Assembly: GCF_009363435.1 (NCBI RefSeq)
Contig: NZ_CP045354.1
Location: 438,001 to 502,000 of the forward strand
Direction of reading: 5' to 3'
Source: Labrenzia sp. THAF82
Lineage (GTDB): Bacteria; Pseudomonadota; Alphaproteobacteria; Rhizobiales; Stappiaceae
Length of the DNA: 64,000 bases
The position numbers were made by a program, and so were the translations under genes. A model generated the notes under the pieces. It did no database searches. It saw nothing but the letters and a program-made list of their open reading frames with translations, and had not been told where the DNA came from. Positions 53,301-60,600 of the stretch are shown here, piece by piece (position 1 is the stretch's first letter; each line of letters starts with the position of its first letter).

Positions 53301-55136
53301 AAGATATGACATGCCAAGGTCCGCGGGCGTGACGCGGTAGGTGCGCTCGTTGATGACGCGGAAACCCATGTTTTCCAAAAGGGGCACGCGGGCAGACAAC
53401 GGAATCGGAGAGCCGCTGTGATAAACCTTCAGCGATAGCCTGTTGTCCTTGGATCCCTTCAATCTGTGAAAGGTGATCGTCGTGTTATGCTCATCCGTCA
53501 GTGTTTCCAGTTTGACGATGTCGAGCAGCGCGGACTGCGCATTGTAAACTTCCTTGTAGCCGCCGTGGAACGACAAGGCATAGCGATCCGCCAGCGAGCG
53601 TGCCTTCGCGGGCGCGAACTCCTGCTTGAGCGCGTCACGGACACTGTCGGACCAGGTCCGGATCATGTCGGCGACTGCAATTTCCAGTTCTTCTTGAGGC
53701 GGCTCAGGTGTTTCGCCTTTGTCCCGGCCAACAATGTAGTGAACGCGCGCAAGCGGTCCTTCAGGATAGGTGACGTACCAAGCGGACACACGGCCTTCAT
53801 AGACGGTCGCCAGATACGTGCCGACATTCAGGCGCACTTCGGTTGTGTAGCGATCACGGGGGACAAAAACCAGGATCGAGACATAGCGATCGAACTTGTC
53901 CGGCCGTGACAGGACGCGGATGCGCGGGCGCTCGTCCAGCTGAAGGATCGAAATGGCAAAACTGAACAGCAGATCGCGATCGATCTGGAAGAGCTCATCG
54001 CGTGGATAGGCTTCCAGCACGTTGCGCAGCGCGCGTCCCGAATGGCTTTCCGAGCCATATCCGGCGCGGGCGAGAACGCTGGCGACCTTGCGGCGCAGGA
54101 AGGGAATAGTGTTGGTAGGCTCGGTATAGGCGGTTGAGGCGAATAGGCCGACAATCCGCAATTCACCCATCATGTTGCCGTCGTCATCATAGAGTTTGGC
54201 GCCGACATAATCCATGTGAACGCGCCGGTGAACGTTGCTCTTCACATTGGCCTTGGCAATGATGAGCGGTTCCGGCTTGTTCAAGAATTCTCGAATTTCC
54301 GGCGTTATCTGTACAAATTCAGATCCGCGCCGGAGGACTCGCACATCAGGGTCGGTCAACAAACCGAGGCCGGTTCCTTCATGGGGTGAAAGTTCGCCTT
54401 CCTCGACGCCGCCCTCGAACGTATATTCGCGCATTCCGAGGAAAATGAAATTGTCGTTCTCCATCCATTCAAGAAAATGGATGGCTTCCCAGAGTTCGTC
54501 GCTGCTTCCGGGGATCTGCGTGGTTTTGTAAGTGTCAATTGCCTCGGCAAGACGTTCCTGCATCGGCTTGAAGTCGGTGACAACCGAACGGACGGAATTC
54601 AAAACCGCATCAAGTCTGTCCTGCAGGGCCTGACGAGCCTTGTCTGAATCGATCCGGGTGATGTGAATATGGATCAGGCTTTCTTGACGGTCCTTGCGCT
54701 TTGCCGGCTTTTTGCGGGCGACGGCCGAAAGTAATTTTCCGTCGTCGTCGCGTTCGACGATGAAGATCGGATGCAGGACGAGATGAACCTCTAGCTTGCT
54801 TTCCTGCAGCTCATCCATCACCGAATCGACCAGAAACGGCATGTTGTCATTGACGATTTCGATGACTGTGAGTTCGCTGGCTTTGTTGCCGGCTGCCTTG
54901 AAGGCGGGATCTGAAAGTTTGACCCGGTGCGTGCCGAGTTTGTGGGTCTGGAAATCCTGCCAGGCATCCTTGACGAAAGCAGTGAGTTCTTCACTGGAGT
55001 AGGCAACCACATCCTCCGCCGCGGCGCGGTCGTAAAACGCGCTGGAAAACTCCGCGAGGTCAGGGTCCTCTTTGTTCAAGGTGGTGTGGACAGCGTCGAT
55101 GAGTTTCAGTTTCTCGACGTCGTGTTTGTCCGGCAT
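50325..55136 (-). CDS. Large NAD-dependent glutamate dehydrogenase (GDH-180 type)
   Basis: Catabolic enzyme converting glutamate to 2-oxoglutarate and ammonia with NAD. The 1603 residues fit the 180-kDa L-GDH class (EC 1.4.1.2). The N-terminal half holds ACT-like regulatory segments ([23 protein letters not shown]). The catalytic core runs from about residue 720, with [46 protein letters not shown] containing the substrate lysines. [15 protein letters not shown] and [14 protein letters not shown] mark the dinucleotide-binding part. The long helical C-terminus ends near LLAEICGTA. No frameshift is seen. It is divergent from the AhpD-like gene and ends in a strong terminator. Confidence 0.96.
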   Translation of the reverse strand: [1603 protein letters not shown]

Positions 55137-55243
55137 TTTCCATCCCCTTAGGCGATCTTTTGGTTTGGCTCTGTCGCGCGCTGGTTCTAAGACTTAAGTT
55201 CATATTTCGGCGACCTGAAAGTTTTCATGACGGGAGGAGTAAA

Positions 55244-55810
55244 TTGTCAAGTAAAGTCACGGCCTTGCGAATCGATTCAATTGAAACATTAAGTGAAAAA
55301 ACGCAGGCGTATTTCGAATTATGCGAGGAGAAGCTGGGTCTGGTGCCCAATGTTCTCAAAGCTTATGCATTTGACGAAACCAAACTGCGCGCCTTCACGG
55401 ACATGTATAACGACCTCATGCTCAGCGAGAGCGGTCTCTCCAAGCTTGATAGAGAGATGATTGCCGTTGCGGTATCGTCCGTCAATCACTGTTTTTATTG
55501 CCTAACCGCCCACGGCTGCGCTGTGCGCGAATTGTCGGGAGATCCGGAACTCGGCGAATTGATGGTGATGAATTACCGGGTGGCCGATCTTTCGGAGAAA
55601 CAAAGGGCAATGCTCGATTTCGCTGTCAAACTGACAGAGCGGCCGGCAGAAATCCTGGAGAGCGATCGGCAAGGCTTGAGGGATGCCGGCTACTCGGATC
55701 GCGACATCTGGGACATTGCTTCCGTCGCGGCCTTCTTCAACATGACCAATCGGGTGGCTGCAGCAACCGACATGCGGCCAAATGATGAGTATCACTCAAG
55801 GGCTCGTTGA
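55244..55810 (+). CDS. AhpD-like peroxidase-related protein
   Basis: A 188-residue carboxymuconolactone-decarboxylase/AhpD-fold protein. The active site is C83-x2-C86-x3-H90 in NHCFYCLTAHG, with E71 in REMIAVAVSSV, the arrangement of the peroxidase-related subfamily. Such proteins reduce hydroperoxides or act as thiol partners. The TTG at 55244 is preferred because GGGAGGAG lies 4-5 bases upstream; an earlier frame start would add 28 unlike residues and overlap the promoter region. It is divergent from NAD-GDH across about 107 bases. Confidence 0.9.
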   Translation: MSSKVTALRIDSIETLSEKTQAYFELCEEKLGLVPNVLKAYAFDETKLRAFTDMYNDLMLSESGLSKLDREMIAVAVSSVNHCFYCLTAHGCAVRELSGDPELGELMVMNYRVADLSEKQRAMLDFAVKLTERPAEILESDRQGLRDAGYSDRDIWDIASVAAFFNMTNRVAAATDMRPNDEYHSRAR

Positions 55811-55906
55811 GCTCTTCTAGCGTGCCGGAACGGTGACAAGTCGCGCGATTGGGTGTATGACGCAGGGCGATTTTCGGGAAACCGCCAACAAGGAGAGGAT
55901 CGGGCG

Positions 55907-56857
55907 ATGGTTGCGCGCGTATTCATAGATGGTGAAGTCGGTACAACGGGTCTGCAAATCCGTGAGCGCCTTGCCATGCGCGGTGACCTGGAGCTGCTCT
56001 CCATTCCGGAAGAAAGCCGGAAAGATCCTGCGGCGCGTGCCGATTTCCTCAACAAGGCTGATATCGCGATCCTTTGTCTGCCGGATGCGGCGGCAAAGGA
56101 AAGCGTGACGCTTATTGAAAACGACACTACGCGTGTGATCGATGCCTCGAGCGCTCATCGGGTCGCCGAAGGCTGGGCCTATGGTTTTGCGGAAATGGAC
56201 CGCAACCAAAGCGACGTCATTGCCGCGTCCCTGCGCGTTGCAAATCCGGGATGCTGGCCTCAGGGTCTGATCGCATCTGTGCGGCCCCTTGTTGCAGCGG
56301 AATTGCTGCCGTCGGACTTTGCGGTCAATTTTCACGGAATATCCGGATATTCGGGCGGCGGCAAAGGCATGATCGCCGAATATGACAGCCTTGGTGTCAG
56401 CGCCAATGTGCTTGCGCCCTATGGGCTTGGCTTCAATCACAAGCATCTTCCGGAAATGACCGAATATGCACTGATTGAAAGGGCGCCCCTGTTCACCCCG
56501 ACAGTCGGCAACTATTACACAGGCATGCTGACAGTCGTTCCGCTGAACCTTGCAGCACTCGACAAGGTGCCGACAGGTGCTGAAATCCACGCAGCCTTGA
56601 GCGACCATTATGCCAATGCGCCAGATGGGTTCGTCGATGTTGCTCCTCTGGAAGCGCTGGAACGGTCGGACGAGCTCAATCCACAGGCGCTCAACGACAC
56701 CAACCGGTTACGCCTTCACGTTTTTGCCAATGATGCGCGCGCACAGGCCGCGATCATTGCCGTTTACGACAACCTGGGCAAAGGCGCATCAGGCGCTGCC
56801 GTCCAGAACCTCAATCTGATGCTTGGAGTTGATCAGACCACAAGCCTTGCGGCTTGA
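55907..56857 (+). CDS. argC: N-acetyl-gamma-glutamyl-phosphate reductase, type 2
   Basis: Third step of arginine synthesis, NADPH-dependent. The 316 residues match the shorter (type 2) ArgC class. The N-terminal FIDGEVGTTGLQIRERL is the nucleotide-binding loop. IDASSAHRVAEGWAYGFAEM follows, with the catalytic C116 in NPGCWPQG and the downstream FHGISGYSGGGKGMI and GLGFNHKHLPEMTEY (active-site His). The ATG at 55907 follows AGGAGAGG. leuD follows after 33 bases. Confidence 0.95.
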   Translation: MVARVFIDGEVGTTGLQIRERLAMRGDLELLSIPEESRKDPAARADFLNKADIAILCLPDAAAKESVTLIENDTTRVIDASSAHRVAEGWAYGFAEMDRNQSDVIAASLRVANPGCWPQGLIASVRPLVAAELLPSDFAVNFHGISGYSGGGKGMIAEYDSLGVSANVLAPYGLGFNHKHLPEMTEYALIERAPLFTPTVGNYYTGMLTVVPLNLAALDKVPTGAEIHAALSDHYANAPDGFVDVAPLEALERSDELNPQALNDTNRLRLHVFANDARAQAAIIAVYDNLGKGASGAAVQNLNLMLGVDQTTSLAA

Positions 56858-56890
56858 GGTGATGCTCCCGGCCTGACCCTTCAGGAGACC

Positions 56891-57499
56891 ATGATGGAAA
56901 AATTCGAAACCTTGACCGGTGTTGCGGCACCGATGCCGATCGTCAATATCGACACGGACATGATCATTCCGAAGCAATTTCTGAAGACGATCAAGCGCAC
57001 CGGCCTTGGAACTGCACTGTTCCATGAAATGCGCACCAATGACGATGGTTCTGAAAACGTCGATTTCATCCTGAACAAGGCGGCCTATCGCGACGCCAAG
57101 ATCCTGATCGCAGGTGATAATTTCGGTTGCGGATCGTCCCGTGAGCATGCGCCTTGGGCTCTTCTCGACTTCGGCATCCGCTGCGTGATCTCCACATCAT
57201 TCGCAGATATTTTCTACAACAACTGCTTCAAGAACGGCATTTTGCCGATTGAAGTCTCCGAAGACGAGTTGGAAACCCTGCTGCATGCTGCTGAGCGCGG
57301 ATCCAATTTTACCCTGACCATCGACCTGGAAAAACAGGAGATCCAGGGCCTGGAGAGCGGCGACATTGCGTTCAAGATCGACCAGTTCCGCAAGCACTGC
57401 CTGATCAACGGCCTTGATGACATCGGTCTGACCATGGCCAAGTCTGAGCAGATCGACAGCTTCGAAGGCTCCATGGGCGAAAGCCGTCCCTGGGTTTGA
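56891..57499 (+). CDS. leuD: 3-isopropylmalate dehydratase small subunit
   Basis: Swivel-domain subunit of LeuCD in leucine synthesis. The 202 residues start [39 protein letters not shown], then show [25 protein letters not shown], which is the LeuD signature. [13 protein letters not shown] is also typical. Two ATGs (56891 and 56894) lie behind AGGAG; the second has the better spacing. leuC is not in the window. Confidence 0.96.
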   Translation: MMEKFETLTGVAAPMPIVNIDTDMIIPKQFLKTIKRTGLGTALFHEMRTNDDGSENVDFILNKAAYRDAKILIAGDNFGCGSSREHAPWALLDFGIRCVISTSFADIFYNNCFKNGILPIEVSEDELETLLHAAERGSNFTLTIDLEKQEIQGLESGDIAFKIDQFRKHCLINGLDDIGLTMAKSEQIDSFEGSMGESRPWV

Positions 57500-57541
57500 T
57501 AGCAACGCGATTCATGAAGTCGTAATGTCGATACTAGTCTG

Positions 57542-58033
57542 GTGAAGGTTGCAATCCGTCCAGGCCGGATAGGCGACCAGCCAGCCATTGCCAAAATCAC
57601 TAGGTCAGCTTGCAACGTTCTGGAGAGCCATTGTAGCGATCCGGTAGCGTTCTCAAGTTGGGTTGGGAACCTGCCGAGCTATCAATTTCTGCATGAAGCC
57701 TATGTTGCAGAAACAGAAATTGGCCCGGTTGCAGCGGTGCATTTCATACCTTCATGGGGCGACAAACCGGACTGCTTTGATCTGTCAGTGCCCCTCATCC
57801 GGTACTTGTTTGTGCCTCCAGGCCTAGACACACATGCGTTCACTAGACGGTTGCTTGAAGTTTGTATCTGGAGGGTGCGCCGGGATCGGAATTCTTCCGT
57901 AGCCATTCACGCAACACCAATCATGAATGCAGAGCTAGAGCTACTAAAGAAAATGGGGTTCGGGTTCGTCCGTGCCGCTCCAGCCATTCACGGCATTCCC
58001 TTTAATATCTATTCCAAAAAACTCTTTTATTGA
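57542..58033 (+). CDS. GNAT-like N-acetyltransferase, possibly acquired
   Basis: A 163-residue protein with a GNAT-type start (VAIRPGRIGDQPAIAKITR) and a central strand YLFVPPGLDTHAFTRRLLEVCIW where the acetyl-CoA loop would lie, though the Q/R-x-x-G-x-G signature is degenerate (PPGLDT). It ends ELELLKKMGFGFVRAAPAIHGIPF, as in GNAT motif B. Codon use differs from its neighbours (more CTA, AGA, TTG codons), suggesting a later arrival. Start is GTG at 57542. Its stop is one base from the stop of the convergent cNMP gene. Confidence 0.65.
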   Translation: MKVAIRPGRIGDQPAIAKITRSACNVLESHCSDPVAFSSWVGNLPSYQFLHEAYVAETEIGPVAAVHFIPSWGDKPDCFDLSVPLIRYLFVPPGLDTHAFTRRLLEVCIWRVRRDRNSSVAIHATPIMNAELELLKKMGFGFVRAAPAIHGIPFNIYSKKLFY

Positions 58034-58034
58034 G

Positions 58035-58541
58035 CTACGACTTCTTCTCGTCGTCCCGCACGCGCCGTTCCGCGTTCAGCTGCTCCAGTTCGGCCATCTT
58101 GTCGCCGAGTGGACGGAGGACAGAAACCGTGTGGCGGAATTGATTGACCCGCTGGTCGAAGAGACGTTTGGCGAGTTCCGGGTATTCCTGGATCATGCGT
58201 TTGAAGAGCGCGCGGCGAATGCGGATGATGCGAACGCCTTCAATCGCCTCGGCGCGGCATGGACGCTTGTTTTCCGCCAGCAACGCGGTTTCGCCCAACA
58301 ACGTTCCTTCGCCAACACGGTCGACTTCGTCGAAGCCATCCTCGCCCCGAATTTGCAGACTTACCGTGCCACTGGTGATCACGAGCCCGCCATCGGCGCG
58401 CTCGTCCTGATCGAACAAGCGCTGGCCGCTGCCATACTCCATGCTTTCGGCACTGAAGGCGAGCAGACGCAACTGGTCCTCAGCGAAGTCCGACAGCATC
58501 GGGATTTGTTTGAGAATCGCAATATCTTGGGCAAGGCTCAT
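58035..58541 (-). CDS. Cyclic-nucleotide-binding (CNB) domain protein
   Basis: A 168-residue protein consisting of one CNB domain and a helical tail, with no DNA-binding region. The phosphate-binding cassette is GEGTLLGETALLAENKRPCRAEA (G-E-x-A-L with following R), and VITSGTVSLQIRG precedes it. The C-terminal helix is charged (AELEQLNAERRVRDDEKK). It lies 25 bases after the OmpR-type regulator in the same direction. In Brucella, from memory, the OtpR regulator is in an operon with a cAMP-dependent kinase regulatory-subunit-like gene, and this matches. It may couple a cyclic nucleotide to the regulator. Confidence 0.85.
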   Translation of the reverse strand: MSLAQDIAILKQIPMLSDFAEDQLRLLAFSAESMEYGSGQRLFDQDERADGGLVITSGTVSLQIRGEDGFDEVDRVGEGTLLGETALLAENKRPCRAEAIEGVRIIRIRRALFKRMIQEYPELAKRLFDQRVNQFRHTVSVLRPLGDKMAELEQLNAERRVRDDEKKS

Positions 58542-58566
58542 GCCCAAGATTTACGCCGAATAGCTC

Positions 58567-59250
58567 TCAGGGCACAAGCTTATATCCACCGGCTTCTGTC
58601 ACGAGAAGCTCGGCATTGGATGGATCACGCTCGATTTTCTGCCTCAGCCGATAAATATGGGTCTCAAGTGTGTGTGTGGTGACACCGGAATTGTAGCCCC
58701 ACACTTCATGCAACAGCACGTCTCTGGTCACCGGCTTTTCACCAGCGCGATAGAGAAATTTGAGAATGGAGGTTTCTTTCTCGGTCAGCCGAACTTTGCC
58801 GCCTGCATCATCCTGCATGACTTTGGCGGCAGGACGGAACGAATAGCGGCCAATGGCAAAGGTGGCATCTTCGCTCTGCTCATGCTGGCGCAGATGAGCG
58901 CGGACGCGGGCCAGAAGCACTGCGAATTTGAACGGCTTGGTGACATAGTCATTTGCGCCGGCTTCCAGCCCAAGGATCGTATCGCTGTCTCCGTCATGGC
59001 CCGTAAGCATGATGATCGGTGCTTTGAAGCCGTTTTTACGCAGCAGCTTAACGGCTTCGCGGCCATCGATATCCGGAAGGCCGACATCCATCAGGAGCAG
59101 ATCGACATGCTCATCCTTGGCAAGGCCGATGCCGGACGTAGCTGAATCCGCCTGGATGGTCTCGAACTCATCATAAAGAGAAAGCTGTTCCACCAGCGCT
59201 TCACGGAGTTCGTTATCGTCGTCGACTATCAAAATCGTGCGGGCGGTCAT
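58567..59250 (-). CDS. cenR: OmpR-family response regulator, CenR/OtpR type
   Basis: A 227-residue two-component regulator. The receiver begins MTARTILIVDDDNELREALVEQL, has the phospho-acceptor D55 (LLLMDVGLPD), a switch Thr (IIMLTGHDGD) and Lys in YVTKPFK. The winged-helix DNA-binding domain has VRLTEKETSILKFLYRAGEKPVTRDVLL and THTLETHIYRLRQKIE. The sequence and its cNMP-protein partner resemble CenR (Caulobacter) and OtpR (Brucella), which control envelope integrity. No histidine kinase is adjacent. The ATG at 59250 follows AGGA; a TTG six codons upstream is less likely. Confidence 0.85.
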   Translation of the reverse strand: MTARTILIVDDDNELREALVEQLSLYDEFETIQADSATSGIGLAKDEHVDLLLMDVGLPDIDGREAVKLLRKNGFKAPIIMLTGHDGDSDTILGLEAGANDYVTKPFKFAVLLARVRAHLRQHEQSEDATFAIGRYSFRPAAKVMQDDAGGKVRLTEKETSILKFLYRAGEKPVTRDVLLHEVWGYNSGVTTHTLETHIYRLRQKIERDPSNAELLVTEAGGYKLVP

Positions 59251-59444
59251 TGTCGAGGTCCTCGCCAAAAATCTTCAAAACTGATCACGCTGATTTGTGC
59301 AAACTACACATGCGTGTTGCTGCCTCTATGTGCGTGGGAAATTCTCGCCATACAAGCCATGCGTCGTCAATTCTTCTTCACGCGGGGTTTAAGGCTGGTT
59401 TATCAAGTTCTTCTGTCCTGCAGACTAAACGGAACGGATATCAA

Positions 59445-59984
59445 ATGACAGCCCACCGGAAAACGGCAGATACGCTTGAAGTTCGAGCGCGACCGCGTGA
59501 TCGAACCAAGGGCATTTTGCGTCTCGGCCAGATCACGGTTCCGTGTGCGCTTGGCCGATCAGGCATTGTGACACGGAAAAAAGAGGGTGATGGCGCCACA
59601 CCAGCAGGACGGTTCGAACTGCTTCATGTCTACTATCGTCCCGACAAGGGTTTGCCTCCTCCGACCGACTTGCCGCATGAACCTCTGTCGCCTTCCTCCG
59701 GCTGGTGCGATGACCCGGCGCACAGCCGTTACAACAGACCCGTTGATCTGCCGTTCGGCGCCGGTCATGAAAAAATGTGGCGCGATGACCAGCTTTACGA
59801 TGTCGTCGTTGTTCTGGACTGCAACATGTCTCCAGCCGTGAAGGGGCGTGGTAGTGCCATCTTTTTCCACATCGCGCGCGAGGACTACAGCCCTACCGAA
59901 GGCTGTGTCGCCGTGGCGCCCGCGCACATGCGGCTGCTCCTATCTCTTGCTGGTGTCGGGACGAATATGGTGATCGTCCCGTAA
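59445..59984 (+). CDS. YkuD-type L,D-transpeptidase family protein
   Basis: A 179-residue YkuD-domain protein. The active site is FFHIAREDYSPTEGCVAV with H142 and catalytic C154. The substrate loop GRSGIVTRKKEGDGATPAGRFEL is typical of the short ErfK/YkuD-like proteins. No signal peptide is visible from the ATG at 59445, so export is unclear; an upstream start gives a poorly hydrophobic extension. It is divergent from cenR by 194 bases, in keeping with a cell-envelope role, which is inference. Confidence 0.85.
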   Translation: MTAHRKTADTLEVRARPRDRTKGILRLGQITVPCALGRSGIVTRKKEGDGATPAGRFELLHVYYRPDKGLPPPTDLPHEPLSPSSGWCDDPAHSRYNRPVDLPFGAGHEKMWRDDQLYDVVVVLDCNMSPAVKGRGSAIFFHIAREDYSPTEGCVAVAPAHMRLLLSLAGVGTNMVIVP

Positions 59985-59997
59985 CAGGCTTCGGACA

Positions 59998-60486
59998 TCA
60001 GGGTGTGGCAGCGACCTGCGGGCGATAAATGATGAAACTTCCGCTGACTGTGACGGAAGTTCTGACACCGTTGTCGTCGGTAGAAGAGTAGGTTCGGGTG
60101 CCGTAGTTGTTGCGAACGACAACCTGGTCTTCGGTCACGTTGCTTTCCAGGAAGGACGCAAGTCCATTTGCATCGATGCTTTCCAGGATGGCGGTGTGCC
60201 TGGGTGCGCCCCGGCTCATGACAGTTTCAGACCAGCTGCCGTCCGAGTTCGTGACCCTTGTCGTGACTTCAAATCGGGTAAACTGAAACACATCGCCCGG
60301 CTGAGCCTGGCTTAGTTGTTGAACAACACGTCCCCAGACATATGTGCCTGAAGGCTTAATAAAGCCCACGCTTTGGTAACCGTTGTTGACGAGTGTCCAG
60401 CATTCACCGTTGCCCTCAACCCGGCCAAGTCGCTGGGTTGCGAAGGAGATCAATTGCTGGGCCTGTTGTGCGGTAACGTCGGGCAT
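59998..60486 (-). CDS. Small CHAP/NlpC-like cysteine-hydrolase-fold protein (unknown)
   Basis: A 162-residue protein with no signal peptide. Features recall papain-like amidases (CHAP, NlpC/P60): an early GECWTLVNNGYQ with C29 in helix-start position, then the AQPGDVFQF strand motif common before the catalytic strand, then PRHTAILES with H97, and a polar N117 as possible third residue. I do not recognise an exact family. It is convergent with the L,D-transpeptidase, 13 bases away, so a peptidoglycan-related or toxin-like hydrolase is possible. Function stays open. Confidence 0.6.
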   Translation of the reverse strand: MPDVTAQQAQQLISFATQRLGRVEGNGECWTLVNNGYQSVGFIKPSGTYVWGRVVQQLSQAQPGDVFQFTRFEVTTRVTNSDGSWSETVMSRGAPRHTAILESIDANGLASFLESNVTEDQVVVRNNYGTRTYSSTDDNGVRTSVTVSGSFIIYRPQVAATP

Positions 60487-60600
60487 TTTCGATAATCCTT
60501 AAGCTCGCACCCCTGAAGATCTCACGTTACGGCAAGTGCGAATCGATTGCTGTGCCCTGAGTCACAATTTTGTGATCTGCCGATAGCGGAGGAAACCAGA

